Assembly (NCBI RefSeq): GCF_007746795.1
Contig: NZ_CP036343.1
Location: 2,097,869-2,161,868 of the forward strand
DNA: 64,000 nucleotides
Origin: Gimesia algae
GTDB taxonomy: Bacteria > Planctomycetota > Planctomycetia > Planctomycetales > Planctomycetaceae
Reading direction: 5' to 3'
The notes below the pieces were generated by a model, which had not been told where the DNA came from, made no database searches, and was given only the letters and a program-made list of their open reading frames with translations. This document shows positions 39,580-50,100 of this stretch, piece after piece (the stretch's first letter is position 1; each line of letters opens with the position of its first letter). Position numbers and translations under genes: made by a program.

Positions 39580-39935
39580 CGCAGCCTCTCAGTCAGCATG
39601 TAATACAGTGGACAGGACATTTCGATTCTAGCCTGCCTGTTCGGAATCGTCCAGCGACCTGGATTTTGGATCCACTCCTTTATTCCTGTTTCAGACTGAC
39701 ATCAGGGATTCCCCTATCTAAAAATACGAAATCATCCCATGCTGGATCACCCTGCTCTCCTGATTACGATTCAGGCACAGGCTTTTAGAATGATCCACGC
39801 AGTCAAGATTTGAGATCATGATTCTGTTTTATGCACCATATTGGGTTCATGAAATGGAATCGGTCAAATCGTAATTCCTGCAGACCTTCGACCGTGAATC
39901 AGTTACATTTGAATTAAATCAACAAGGAGCGTTCG
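39580..39935. other. intergenic region between hydrogenase operon and baeRF gene
   Basis: A 356-bp gap between divergent genes with no reading frame of note. It should contain both promoters. A possible hydrogenase promoter is listed at 39625-39653. An 8-bp palindrome, ATCATGAT, occurs at about 39816. I saw no clean FNR or Crp consensus half-site pair. Confidence 0.5.
39625..39653 (-). promoter_or_regulatory. possible sigma70-type promoter of the hydrogenase operon
   Basis: Read on the minus strand, TGGACG (39653-39648), a 17-bp spacer and TAGAAT (39630-39625) lie about 45 bases before the first gene. The -10 is good and the -35 fair. Position supports it, but a chance match is possible. Confidence 0.35.
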
Positions 39936-41096
39936 ATGAAGACCTTAACACATGATGAGCTCAAATCACTGACGGAATGGGAAAAAGGGCCCTGCGTTTC
40001 CATATATTTACCCCGGCATCAGGCTGTCTCTGAACTGGGAAAAGATTCCATTGAACTGCGAAACAGATTAGATGAAGCGGAAACCTCACTCCAGCAAATG
40101 GGGCTGGGCACTGCGGAAGCTACCCAGTTTCTGAAATCGGCGCGAATGCTGCAGAATGATCCTTCCTTCTGGAAACAGGGAGCGGCTCAGGGACTCTGCC
40201 TGCTGATAGCTCCGGAAATGTTCCAGCAGTACGACTTGCCCTACCAATGTCCCCCCATGCTGTCTGTTGCAGAAACGTTCTATCTCAGTCCGTTATTCTA
40301 TAAAGCATATGAAGATGATCGATTTGATCTGCTGGCAATCTGCCCGAATTCGGTCAGGATGATCCGTCATCAAAACGGTGATTTCACAGAGGTAGAACTT
40401 CCTGAAAATATCCCCGCTCATCTGGATGATTTTGCGGGGGGAATCGAACTTGAAGAATCATTACAGTACCATACGACTTCTTCCGGAAGCCAGGGTGGAG
40501 AAATCGCCGGTGTTCAACATGGACATGGTGTGACGAAAGAACAACATGAAAAAGTCCTGACGGATTACTATCAGTTTCTCGCCCGACAACTCGATCAGTA
40601 CCTGGAAGACAATGGGCCTCCTCTGGTACTTGTCTGTGCGGAAAAACAGCAGAGCCTGTTTCGCAAACACTTCCACGGGAGTCAACTTCTGCCAGACGGA
40701 GTCACCACTTCCCCGGACCAGCTCTCTGCGAGAGAACTGGTAGATCTTGCATTACCAGTAGCGGAATCCTGCTTTCAGACATCCCTGCACAAAGCGCAAG
40801 AGAAATTTCAGAAGCATATGGGAACGTCTCGTATTTCGCATCAACTTGAAGAAATCCTGCAGGCAGCAGCACAGGGACGCGTCGAGACTCTGTTTACTCC
40901 CATTGGATCAGAACTCTATGGTCATCTGCCTCAGGATGGAGAATTACTGCAAACACACGCCCAACAGGAATCTGACGACATTGCGCTCCTGAACTGGGCA
41001 ATCCGGAACACATACCGACATGGTGGGACTCCTTACGTCATTCAGCCGGATGACATGCCCGACCAACACTCTGTACTCGCCAGTTTTCGCTGGTAA
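39936..41096 (+). CDS. baeRF-family (eRF1-like) protein
   Basis: A 386-residue cytoplasmic protein of the bacterial/archaeal eRF1-like group: CVSIYLPRHQA at the start, a middle FDLLAICPNSVRMIRHQNG strand region, QFLARQLDQYLEDNGPPLVLVCAEKQQSLFR, and a C-terminal GRVETLFTPIGSELYG with HGGTPYVI. These are the three eRF1/pelota-like domain blocks, without the GGQ peptide-release loop. AGGAG precedes the ATG. The biochemical role of baeRF proteins is not established; ribosome-related rescue or hibernation has been proposed. It is divergent from the hydrogenase operon. Confidence 0.82.
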   Translation: MKTLTHDELKSLTEWEKGPCVSIYLPRHQAVSELGKDSIELRNRLDEAETSLQQMGLGTAEATQFLKSARMLQNDPSFWKQGAAQGLCLLIAPEMFQQYDLPYQCPPMLSVAETFYLSPLFYKAYEDDRFDLLAICPNSVRMIRHQNGDFTEVELPENIPAHLDDFAGGIELEESLQYHTTSSGSQGGEIAGVQHGHGVTKEQHEKVLTDYYQFLARQLDQYLEDNGPPLVLVCAEKQQSLFRKHFHGSQLLPDGVTTSPDQLSARELVDLALPVAESCFQTSLHKAQEKFQKHMGTSRISHQLEEILQAAAQGRVETLFTPIGSELYGHLPQDGELLQTHAQQESDDIALLNWAIRNTYRHGGTPYVIQPDDMPDQHSVLASFRW

Positions 41097-41115
41097 GCAG
41101 GGTCTGGGGAGAATG

Positions 41116-41155
41116 AAAGGTGTCAACGACGAATGGTACTGCCGCTGATACCTTT
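41116..41155. terminator. bidirectional terminator between baeRF and sirtuin genes
   Basis: AAAGGTGTCA (41116-41125) pairs with TGATACCTTT (41146-41155) with one mismatch, with T-runs on the outer side of each arm. It lies in the 61-bp gap between convergent genes, so it can stop both. The AAAGGTGTCA arm resembles the REP-like family at 1294 and 2455. Confidence 0.65.
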
Positions 41156-41157
41156 TT

Positions 41158-41880
41158 TCATTCTTCCAGCCAGCGATTCACAATTTGAGGCACGTGTTCC
41201 ACCGCGGTCCCTTTGATCCAGTGGAATGCGACAGGCTCCGATTCCAGGTCCGGGCTTACGATCAGTTTTTCCGCGCTGGCTTGTGCTTTTGTCAGCAGGC
41301 CGGCAGCCGGGTAGACCGAAAGCGAGGTGCCGACCACGAGCACTTTCCCGGCACTACTCACATGTCGAGCCGCGACGTCAAAGTTGTGAATGGCTTCTCC
41401 AAACCAGACGATGTGCGGCCGTAACTGGGCTCCCTGTTCGCAGAGATCACCCAGCTGGATTTCTTTTCCGCCCATTTCATAGAGGAGAGACGCATCGGCA
41501 GTACTGCGGGCTTTCACCAGTTCCCCATGCACGTGAATCACATTCGTGGAACCTCCCCGTTCATGCAGGTCGTCCACGTTCTGTGTAATCACGACCACCT
41601 CGTAACGACTCTCCAGTTCCGCCAGCGCCTGATGCGCCGCATTGGGTAAAGCCGCGACCGCTTTCGTTCTCCGTTCGTTATAGAAATCCAGCACCAGCTG
41701 CGGATTCGCTTCCCACGCCTGGGGCGAAGCCACTTCGGTAATCTCATACTGCTCCCACAGCCCGCCCATATCGCGAAACGTCGGTAACCCGCTCTCGGCA
41801 CTGATGCCGGCCCCCGTCAGCACGACGACTTTATTGTGATCAATGGGGTCAGACATCTGTGGTCTCAATTTCACTTTCAT
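41158..41880 (-). CDS. class III sirtuin, NAD-dependent lysine deacylase
   Basis: A 240-residue Sir2 protein; an ATG at 41856 is an alternative start. It shows LTGAGISAESGLPTFRD, TQNVDDLHERGG, VHVHGE-type catalytic His (VIHVHGELVKAR), WFGEAI and VVGTSLSVYPA. The substrate pocket has FYNERR, matching the YxxR signature of class III (SIRT5/CobB-like) enzymes that remove succinyl and malonyl as well as acetyl groups. The four structural zinc cysteines are missing, only one Cys remaining in that region, as in some Bacteroidetes-type members. It could complement the AcuC-like deacetylase in the same island. Confidence 0.92.
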   Translation of the reverse strand: MKVKLRPQMSDPIDHNKVVVLTGAGISAESGLPTFRDMGGLWEQYEITEVASPQAWEANPQLVLDFYNERRTKAVAALPNAAHQALAELESRYEVVVITQNVDDLHERGGSTNVIHVHGELVKARSTADASLLYEMGGKEIQLGDLCEQGAQLRPHIVWFGEAIHNFDVAARHVSSAGKVLVVGTSLSVYPAAGLLTKAQASAEKLIVSPDLESEPVAFHWIKGTAVEHVPQIVNRWLEE

Positions 41881-41955
41881 GGGGATTCACCGGCATAAGA
41901 TTTTCTCTGTTTTCACTCCAGACACAAACCACGGAGTGAAAGTTCAGCCCCCCGG

Positions 41956-42369
41956 TTACGCATCCTGCTCTCCCCCATCGGCGTCATAGGCTTCTCGTTC
42001 AAATGGATTATCGCGATAGAACCGGCGACCGACCAGCCACATATAGATAGACGACAGATAATAGGCGGGCAAAAACAAAGGCCCCCAGCGCTCATACTGC
42101 CTGACATGAACCATTTCATGTTCGTGGGAAATGTCCAGGGAGGCATCAGTCTGGCCAAGTATAGTATGCCCTAATGTCAAAGCGAGTGTAAACTGACCAT
42201 GAGGCAATCGTTGGATGAACCACTTCGTGCCCCCGTCATAAAACTCAATCGCCGGCCCACGAATCCGCGCTCGTCCGCCGAAGCACATTCCCACGCTACC
42301 GATCAGCAGACCCATCAGTGTATTCGGCGACGCCCAGAGCACACGTAACAGAAATGAAATATGATCCAT
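41956..42369 (-). CDS. membrane protein with HEMVH zinc motif
   Basis: A 137-residue protein. Residues 5-30 are a hydrophobic N-terminal helix, and LFLPAYYLSSIYMWLVG is a second. Between them, DISHEHEMVHVRQYERWGPLF contains HEMVH (HExxH) followed by RQ, a pattern found in small membrane-associated peptidase-like families. No known substrate. The N-terminus overlaps nothing, and the following beta-helix gene starts on the same strand upstream. Function is inferred only from the motif. Confidence 0.65.
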   Translation of the reverse strand: MDHISFLLRVLWASPNTLMGLLIGSVGMCFGGRARIRGPAIEFYDGGTKWFIQRLPHGQFTLALTLGHTILGQTDASLDISHEHEMVHVRQYERWGPLFLPAYYLSSIYMWLVGRRFYRDNPFEREAYDADGGEQDA

Positions 42370-42378
42370 GGATTATGC

Positions 42379-45000
42379 TCACTGCGTCAATTCAAGATCG
42401 TCAATCCAGATCTCGGCATTCGTGTCACCCTGGCTGATGAAACCCAGCCAGTCGAGCGTGTTCCATTCGGAGTGTACGCAGGGCAGATCTTTGAAATGTT
42501 GTGGCTGCTGTCCCGGCAGTGTCACAGCCAGATTCCATTTACCTGCCTGCGCGCCGAGCGGTGCCGTGATCTCCAGCTTTACCCACTGATCGATGGGGAA
42601 ATCGATCAATTCTTTCCGGTTCGCTGCGCGGAGTTTGCCTTTTTCAATCCAGAGTGAGGGACCGATCCGATACGGGTTGGACTGATCGCGCCACTCATGT
42701 TGAAAGATGGCAGCGGAACTCAGCTTGACTGCAAACGCACAGCGACTGACGCCTTCACTGTGATGCGGCGAGACCACAAACATCGGGTAATAGCGATGCT
42801 TCTGTCCCGGCGTATCAAGCAGCAGTAACGCCTGCGAACCGGACGGAGCCCCCTTGACTTGTCTGACTTCGACACCACCCAGCTTCTCATCTTTACTGAC
42901 CGAAGTGCTCGGCGGCAGCGCGCCTGCTTCGAAGTCTTCCACGAACGACAGCAGAGGCGTTGGCGGCGGATCTTTCATTTCCGGTAAAACCAGATCGCGC
43001 GCTTTAGCGATCCAGTCCGGAGCTCCGTAGAGCCCCGCCTTTTCATAGTCGAACGGTTTGAATCCGATTTTGAACGCGGGGGAATTTTTCGCCAGCTGGA
43101 AATTATCATTCGCCGGATCGATAAAATGAGGATTGGCAATGAGCGATCCCTGGTCTTTTCCCGTAGCCTGCCATTCCGCAAACGTTTTTCCCTGGAAATC
43201 AATCGGCTTGTCGTCAGTACGCCAATACAGATTGTGATCCACCTTCACATTCTTGTCTTTCCAGTTCCCGTGAAACAGCTCGCCGGAATTGAAAGCGACA
43301 ATGTTATGTGCGAACGTGAACGAGAGATGCTCTTCCACCCGACTGCGTTTCACCTGGTACTCGCGCGAGTAGGCGAAGATATTGTTTCGGATCAGATTAT
43401 TCCGTCCGTAGTGCTGGTGATATCCGCCCGAGCGGGTGCGATAGACCAGGTTGTTTTCCATCAGAATATCGGTGCTGCCTTCGTCATTGTAGAGCCCCCA
43501 GCCGCCGTAGCTCCAGGAAAGAACATCGTGGATCACATTGTTACTGACAGTCGTACCGGGTGAAGGTCCGAGGGTGTAGACGCCGCCCATGTCACTCAGC
43601 CAGCCCCAGCCCAGGTGATGGATGTGATTAAATTCGATCTCGTTCCGAACGGCGAGGCTGTCACTGTAACCCCAGCGCCAACCAACTGAGATGCCGGTAT
43701 AATAGAAGTCGGCAATCTCATTATGGGTCACAGCGTTGTCGCCGGACTGACCAATCCAGACACCGACCGCACAGGGAAACAGACGGCCTCCGTGCCGAAT
43801 CAGGTTATTATCAACCTTGATCTTTTCGGTCCGTTCGGCTGCTTTGGAGGCAATTCGGGTTTCTCCTATCCGAACGCCGCCAGCCCCCAGATCGTGCAGG
43901 TCGCAATGCGTGACAATGCTGTCCCGACATCCTTTGCGAAACCAGATTCCATAGGTAGCAACGTGACCAATTTCACAATCCTCGAACAATAGAGAACGTC
44001 CGCCGTCGATCATCACTGCCGCTTCGATGGGCGAAGCAGCCTGGGAAGGTTCGAACCCTTGTGGAGGTGTGCGCCAGTCTGTGTGTTGAAAGCTAAGTCC
44101 GCGAAAGGTGAGATGTTCCACAAAATTTCCAGCGGCAGCATCTCCTTTAAGAATCAGTAACTGTTCAGCGACGGGCGCAAACACTTCAGCATTCTCGAGC
44201 GTCTCACCCGGTCGGGGAACATAGTGGAGTTTCCCCCCCGGCGCAAGATACCATTCCCCTGGCGAATCGAGGGCGGCCCGGTAATTCTCCAGGAAAAATG
44301 CCGTATTCCGGGTCAGCGGATTCCAGTGTTTCATCTGCCTGCCGGACGTCAAGAGTTTGCCCGTCTTGACGTCGAACCCGTCGAGGAATTTTCGAGTGTT
44401 GTCCCACTTGTGGAAGAAGAGCGCCTGAACTCCCGCCCGCTCGGATTCCGGAACCTTCTCTAAAGAAACCAGGTCCGCAGGATCAGCGTACAGCGTCTGT
44501 CGGGCAATGGTCTTCGGTTTCGAACCGTCGGTTTTTCCCATCGTCTCCCGGCCGTTACGCAGGTAGAAGAAGAATTCATCAGGTTCCCGGGCCCGTACCG
44601 CCCGCTTCCCGTTGACCCAGAGTTGCTCGAAGTTCCAGTTCGAATCGACATTCGCGCTCCACGTGCCATCCGCTTCCACTTTGAAACCGGTGATTGGTTT
44701 GCCGCCGGATATCACGGGGCGACTTCCGGGAGCCGCTTCGTAAGTGATCGGCGCTGCTGCGGTGCCGGAATCTTCAGGGGTGAAATTCAGAGGATCTGAG
44801 ATCGGGTAGACTCCCCCCTTCACGACCACTCGTATCGGTTCGTTGGTCTGACGCTTCCGAATTTCATCACGGGCAGCAGCGAGCGAGGGGAACGGTCCTT
44901 CGGGAGACACTTCGAGCACGATTTCAGCGTCGACTCTCGCACTCCCAAGGGTAAATACAGTAATCAGGACAGTAAACAGGGATGCGTGAAACCTTTTCAT
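42379..45000 (-). CDS. large secreted right-handed beta-helix protein
   Basis: An 873-residue protein with a signal peptide (residues 1-25, cleavage near VDAE). The N-terminal part [29 protein letters not shown] is the typical entry to a parallel beta-helix, and residues about 300-560 show repeated [36 protein letters not shown] and [11 protein letters not shown] coils. The last 200 residues resemble a LamG-like jelly roll ([14 protein letters not shown]...WIDDLELT). This layout is frequent in planctomycetes and points to polysaccharide binding or lyase/hydrolase activity, but no catalytic residues can be named. Confidence 0.85.
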   Translation of the reverse strand: MKRFHASLFTVLITVFTLGSARVDAEIVLEVSPEGPFPSLAAARDEIRKRQTNEPIRVVVKGGVYPISDPLNFTPEDSGTAAAPITYEAAPGSRPVISGGKPITGFKVEADGTWSANVDSNWNFEQLWVNGKRAVRAREPDEFFFYLRNGRETMGKTDGSKPKTIARQTLYADPADLVSLEKVPESERAGVQALFFHKWDNTRKFLDGFDVKTGKLLTSGRQMKHWNPLTRNTAFFLENYRAALDSPGEWYLAPGGKLHYVPRPGETLENAEVFAPVAEQLLILKGDAAAGNFVEHLTFRGLSFQHTDWRTPPQGFEPSQAASPIEAAVMIDGGRSLLFEDCEIGHVATYGIWFRKGCRDSIVTHCDLHDLGAGGVRIGETRIASKAAERTEKIKVDNNLIRHGGRLFPCAVGVWIGQSGDNAVTHNEIADFYYTGISVGWRWGYSDSLAVRNEIEFNHIHHLGWGWLSDMGGVYTLGPSPGTTVSNNVIHDVLSWSYGGWGLYNDEGSTDILMENNLVYRTRSGGYHQHYGRNNLIRNNIFAYSREYQVKRSRVEEHLSFTFAHNIVAFNSGELFHGNWKDKNVKVDHNLYWRTDDKPIDFQGKTFAEWQATGKDQGSLIANPHFIDPANDNFQLAKNSPAFKIGFKPFDYEKAGLYGAPDWIAKARDLVLPEMKDPPPTPLLSFVEDFEAGALPPSTSVSKDEKLGGVEVRQVKGAPSGSQALLLLDTPGQKHRYYPMFVVSPHHSEGVSRCAFAVKLSSAAIFQHEWRDQSNPYRIGPSLWIEKGKLRAANRKELIDFPIDQWVKLEITAPLGAQAGKWNLAVTLPGQQPQHFKDLPCVHSEWNTLDWLGFISQGDTNAEIWIDDLELTQ

Positions 45001-45496
45001 ATTTATTCCATCTGATGCATCCCCGAGGTCAGCATCTGTTGTTAAGTTTTCATTTTGAGTTTCAACCTTCTTCTGTCATAAGATACTTCCAACCTGACAT
45101 TCAAGAATACAACTGACAAAAATAATAGATACCTCATAACTTTTTATTCCAGATACAGCTTGAATCAGTCTAAGCAGCGATGTTCCTCAATCGATCCTTG
45201 AGCGATCATGAGTGCTGCTGCGTAACTTCTCTGTCGAGACAAAGCCCCAACTGGAAACACCCCACGTCGAAACCGGTCCCCCTCTTTCCCGCTGATCCAC
45301 ACGTGACAGCAAACCCACGGCTTCAAGGCAACGGTAAAACCATCGTCTTTGTATCAAAGCGGCCTGGTGGCTACGGTGCGAATGACATCTGGTTGGCAAA
45401 ACTGGTCAAGAAAAGCGAGGAACATGGATCCGGTTCAGCCATTGAGAGCACGACGTCGGAAGAACAGAAGATATCAGGGCAAAATCGGAAAACCGT
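45001..45496. other. upstream region of the beta-helix gene with a decayed fragment
   Basis: This interval holds the upstream region of the minus-strand beta-helix gene (start at 45000), which is AT-rich up to about 45170. A PD40-like gene fragment follows (see 45297-45426). No intact gene is visible. Confidence 0.5.
45297..45426 (+). pseudogene. fragment of a PD40/TolB-type beta-propeller protein
   Basis: In the frame starting 45180, residues about 40-80 read DPHVTANPRL, GNGKTIVFVSKRPGGYG and ANDIWLAK. This is the classic PD40 blade (NPxLSxDGKTIvFxSxRPGGyGxxDIW). The sequence before and after does not continue the fold and there is no proper start, so it appears to be a remnant of a longer gene. 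Confidence 0.5.
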
Positions 45497-45811
45497 CTAT
45501 TGTCGGGAATAAGTCTGAACCAGTCTATAGTTCTCATCCTCACGCAATTCATGCAGCAACTTACCATCGGAGTCATACCTGATTAGATATGTGCACTCAC
45601 CGTGATCATATTCTGCTACTACCAGCAAATTCCCTGCTTCGTCATGCAATGTATAACGACCGTGTTGTCTGCCATCTTCATCATGCGCGCCTGTCGAGAC
45701 ATGACCTGAAACCTGATTCACATGCTTTACCACGGGATAAACTTTCATCGAGGGAATGGCCGCGACAGAAATGACGATCAGCAACAACCAAAACAACGCA
45801 TTCGTTCGCAT
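45497..45811 (-). CDS. small membrane-anchored or secreted hypothetical protein
   Basis: A 104-residue protein with an N-terminal hydrophobic segment (ALFWLLLIVISVAAIPSM). The exported part has two related stretches, GRQHGRYTLHDEAGNLLVVAEYDHGECTYLIRYDSDGKLL, resembling MORN-like or toxin_15-like repeats. GGGGGGAA lies in front of the ATG, supporting translation. It has no relationship to its neighbours that I can see. Function unknown. Confidence 0.55.
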   Translation of the reverse strand: MRTNALFWLLLIVISVAAIPSMKVYPVVKHVNQVSGHVSTGAHDEDGRQHGRYTLHDEAGNLLVVAEYDHGECTYLIRYDSDGKLLHELREDENYRLVQTYSRQ

Positions 45812-46468
45812 GTGATTCCCCCCTGAACTGATACCGCCTGAATCATTTCAACGCAGCGCGTCATACTTCAATATTAAATTTTCTGTCTCTGTTGATTGAC
45901 TGTCTGTTTTCTGTTGGAACTTTCCGATCCACTGCCTGGCACTTCCCGTCAAAATAACCCTCTGAAACCCTGTGAGGAGAACAGCGTTCCAGAGGGCAGG
46001 CACACAATACCTGTTACAACAGATCACCCTCACTGATTCTGTCATAATCAGGTCGTCAAACATCAATCCATCACATCTCAACAAAACTTACTGCCAGGTG
46101 GGCTATTTCGTAACATCAATCAGCTCAGTAATAATCGATTCAACAGCTCCTCAAAGTTTTTTCCTGGAACGACTTCGGAGCGAAACAATAGCTGTCCGCG
46201 CCCTTCTGCGAGCGTTGCCTTGAAAATCTAAACTCTGTTCTTGCACTCAGCCTCCCGTATGAGTAAAAAAGTATATTAAAGAACACTTAAACCGCCCTCC
46301 GTATATACATGGAAACAGCCCCGCCTGATTAATCACATTTCTATTCGAATTCATTTAACGAGCCTCCACATTTAATAGGTGTTGTTCCGTACCACAGTTG
46401 TGACAGAAAAATTGTTTCCTCAACCTTTTTTTGAAATTTAACTCCAGTTAGAACGCAGAAAACGGACC
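45812..46468. other. intergenic region upstream of the ECF sigma gene
   Basis: No convincing gene is seen here. Short frames on both strands have composition unlike protein. The last 200 bases are AT-rich and should carry the promoter of the sigma factor gene. I could not single out a reliable site. Confidence 0.45.
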
Positions 46469-47035
46469 ATGAAAATTGAGTCAATTTCGACCACACTGAT
46501 CCATCGCGCCTCCCATGGAGATTCCGCAGCCTCTAACAGGCTGATGGAGCTCTCGGCCTGGCTTTTACAACGGATGACAAGCCGGATTATGGAGAACAGG
46601 GAGGACGCGGAAGACGTTGTTCAGGAAGCATTAGCCGCTGTGGTTGAGATCATGGCCAAAGAAGATCTGCGACTGAAACATGGGCGTCACAGCTATACCC
46701 GGCTCCTGAAAACATGTCTGCGTAATGTTTCCGCCAACCGATTTCGCAAAAAACAGGTGATGGCAGCCACCGGGGGTACAGATAACCTGAACCACATTCA
46801 GAATCTGATTGACGACAATATCGAGACGGTCGAGGAAAAGAGAGATATCGCCGAAGGTGTCATTGAATTTGCTGGATTGACAGATACGGAAAAACAGGTT
46901 TTGAGATTGTTATTCCTGTCTGGAATGTCCACCAGGGAAATCGCGGATCAATTAGAGATGACGGCTGTCAATATTCGGCAAATACAGTCACGTGAACTCC
47001 GAAAAATCCGAGATTTACTGGGGGAAGATCTATAA
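46469..47035 (+). CDS. ECF-type RNA polymerase sigma factor
   Basis: A 188-residue sigma-70-family protein. Region 2 reads LQRMTSRIMENREDAEDVVQEALAAVVEIM, with the core-binding DAEDVVQE motif. Region 4 has LTDTEKQVLRLLFLSGMSTREIADQLEMTAVNIRQIQSRELRKIR, a helix-turn-helix. There is no C-terminal extension. A Ser/Thr kinase with an anti-sigma-like zinc motif begins 110 bp downstream on the same strand, a linkage known for planctomycete ECF groups, so the kinase is the probable controller. Confidence 0.92.
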   Translation: MKIESISTTLIHRASHGDSAASNRLMELSAWLLQRMTSRIMENREDAEDVVQEALAAVVEIMAKEDLRLKHGRHSYTRLLKTCLRNVSANRFRKKQVMAATGGTDNLNHIQNLIDDNIETVEEKRDIAEGVIEFAGLTDTEKQVLRLLFLSGMSTREIADQLEMTAVNIRQIQSRELRKIRDLLGEDL

Positions 47036-47145
47036 AGTTTATCGTTCAGGGCATTTAGCTGTCACACTTTGCCCTGGAACCAACACATTAATTATAAGGA
47101 TACGTTGGAGAAATCAATCTTAGCATGTACTGAGGACACACTTTT

Positions 47146-50100
47146 GTGGTTGAGTCAAACTCTTCTATTTGCCCGAATCTCATGGAGATCTCAGATTACA
47201 GCCTGGGCAAACTCGATTTTACTCAAATTGAAACTCTCTCCAGCCATTTCAATATCTGCGAGGTTTGTCGAGATAAACTCGAAAGACTGGACGATGAACC
47301 CGATGAACTGATCAACCGACTCAGAGTGCCCCCACTCTCGATTGGCCAGATCTCGCTCGAATACGAGATCGGCTCAGGGGGGATGGGTCGCGTTTTTAAA
47401 GGTTACGACGCAAGGCTGATCCGACCGGTTGCTGTGAAACTCATCAACACGGAACGGCAAAAAGAATGGAAAGATCTGGCTGAGCGATTTGAACGGGAAG
47501 TGCAAATACTGGCGAGGGTGGAATCCCCTTTTGTCGTGAAAGCGCTCTTTGCGGGTGAAGAAAACGGATTCACCTATTTTGTACAAGAGTACGTGGACGG
47601 CAAAAATCTGAAAGAGAGAATGGATGAGTTGCGCTTTTCCATGCCCGCGCGCGCCTCGGCCAGTATCGTGTATCAGGTCGCTTCCGGGCTCACTGCAGTA
47701 CACAAACTGGGGATCGTTCATCGAGATATCCACCCGGGAAACCTCCTGCTCAATACCCGGGGATTCGTTCAGATTGCCGACTTCGGACTGGCCTTTGAAG
47801 AAGGCCGATCGGACGGCTCGGAATTAACCTCGATGCGACAAGGCTTCGGGCAGGTCAATTATGTTGCCCCGGAACAATGGAATTCAGCACGCAACGCCAC
47901 ATCAAGTTCGGACATCTATTCCCTCGGATGCATCTGGTTTTTCCTGATCACAGGGCTCCCTCTCAATCGGAATCCGAAAACACTGGAAATTATTCATCCG
48001 TCCAGCCAGTTCCAGATGATCAGTCGGGCAGATCGAAAACTGTTGATATCCATGCTGCATCAGAACCCTCAGTTGAGACCAACTGCGGAGAATGTCGTAG
48101 CTGCATTAAAGAGCCGGGTGGGGACTGTCAATTCTGTTGAAGACATCCTGAAAAAACAGTCAGATCATGCTCCCGCAAAATGGAAACGGACTGCGTTATT
48201 TTCATCAGCAACACTAATCGCCTTATGTTTTCTCCTGTATCTGGTATTGCTTCCCGGTGAGAACAACATCTCCCAGGATGTCAGACCCACTGCATCTACA
48301 GTTGGACCACCTCTTCCGGAATCGAATCCTGTCCCGCAGGATCCGTTCGCACTCAGGTTTGATGGCGTCGATGATTTTGTGGAAACTCCTTTTGTATACG
48401 ATGATGGTGACCCTGTCACTTTTGAAGTCTGGCTCACCCCAGATTGTGTAAAAGAGCCACGATCGATGGAAATCGTCTCGAACGCCGAGACTGCGGGGAT
48501 CGCATTAAAACTTTATGAGGGAACCAGGCCTCAATTTCTATTTCATCAGGGAACCACTTATGCGGCACATAACAGAGCCAAACCAATTAGCTGCGGCAGC
48601 CTGATCCATCTCGCCGGCGTGTATGACGGCATCAGCATTTGTGTGTATGTCAACGGAAAGAAACAGGGGCTGAGCTTCCCTGTGAGACAAAGACATCGAC
48701 AATCCCCCATTCCCATTCATCTCGGTGCCAATCCGGACCCGGCTCTGATTGGACGTACGATTGCAGAAAAGAGTCGCTGTTTTGCAGGTTTACTCCACCA
48801 ATGTCGCTTCTCGAAAGGGGCCATCTATCAGGCTGACTTTGCACCGGAAAAACTGCTTTCATCCACGGATTCCACCATTCTCCTGTATCACTTCAACACA
48901 GATACTGGCGAGATTGCGAAAGATAAAAGTGGAAACGAGCATGATGGAAAGATTGTCGGAGCGACCTGGGAAAAATACGACCCCCTGGATATTCCTGAGA
49001 AAAAGGAGCAGTATCAATGGCACGCCGAACGACCAGATCCTGTCCTGGTAAACGATAGCCCCGCTCGCATCCAGGAACTCCAACGGGCCTGGGCAGAGCA
49101 TCTGAAACTTCCCGCACAGATAGCAGTTCCTGTAGGAGAAAATGTTAATATCGATCTGGTATTGATTCCACCGGGTGAATTTATGCTGGGTACCCTCGAA
49201 GAGACACTCCAGAAGCCGGATCCTCCATCCATTCCCGATGGTCCCAATCCCCGAAAGTTAACTGCTGATCTGCCTCAGCAGCTGGCACGAATTACAAGCC
49301 CCTACTATCTCAGCAAGACTGAAATTTCACGAAAACAGTTTCGCAATTTTGTCAGTCAGACCCGTTACACGACGGACGCGGAAATTGACAGATCAGGCGG
49401 CTCTGACTTTAAGTCAACCCAAAATAATTCCCAGATCACCTGGGCCAGTGACCTGGATGGCGCACTGAGTGAAGACCATCCCGTTGCCAATCTGAGCTGG
49501 TATGACGCAAATAATTATTGTGGATGGTTAACCCGTAACCAGTCTCGATTTGTGTTCAGCTTGCCAGCAGAAGCACAATGGGAATACGCCTGCCGCGCGG
49601 GAACGACTTCAAACTGGTACACATCCGCTGAATCAGAGCTATCGAAGTATGCCTGGTTTCAATCGACGACAACTCATCCCTGTGGCCAGCTTCAACCCAA
49701 TGCATTTGGTCTGTTAGATATGCATGGAAACGTCTCAGAATGGTGTCAGGACTATTTCTCAGACAAGGACAGTTTCTCCAACTCGGTGAATAATCCCTCG
49801 GAACCCAACACTGGTGTCCATCGCATCATTCGAGGTGGTTCCGCCGGTGGGGAAGCAGAACATTGCCGCTCTGCTGCTCGTGAAGGCCTTAAACCGATTT
49901 TACGTGATGCACTGACTGGTTTCCGTGTTTGCGCCAAAATCAGATCCCTGACCGCTGACGTGGAAAAGCGGGACCAGTTTTCATTACACTTCAATGGGAC
50001 GGATGATTATGCGGAAGCGACCTATGAATATCGAAATCCGGCTGCCCCACTGACAATCGAATGCTGGGTTAATATTCCCGAAGCAACAATCAAAGACCAG

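Noticed and set aside
39800-39830. FNR/Crp-type box upstream of the hydrogenase operon
   Set aside because: Only an ATCATGAT palindrome is present; it does not match TTGAT-N4-ATCAA or the Crp consensus.
45848-46223. Small overlapping frames on both strands before the ECF sigma gene
   Set aside because: Short, low-quality composition and no start signals.
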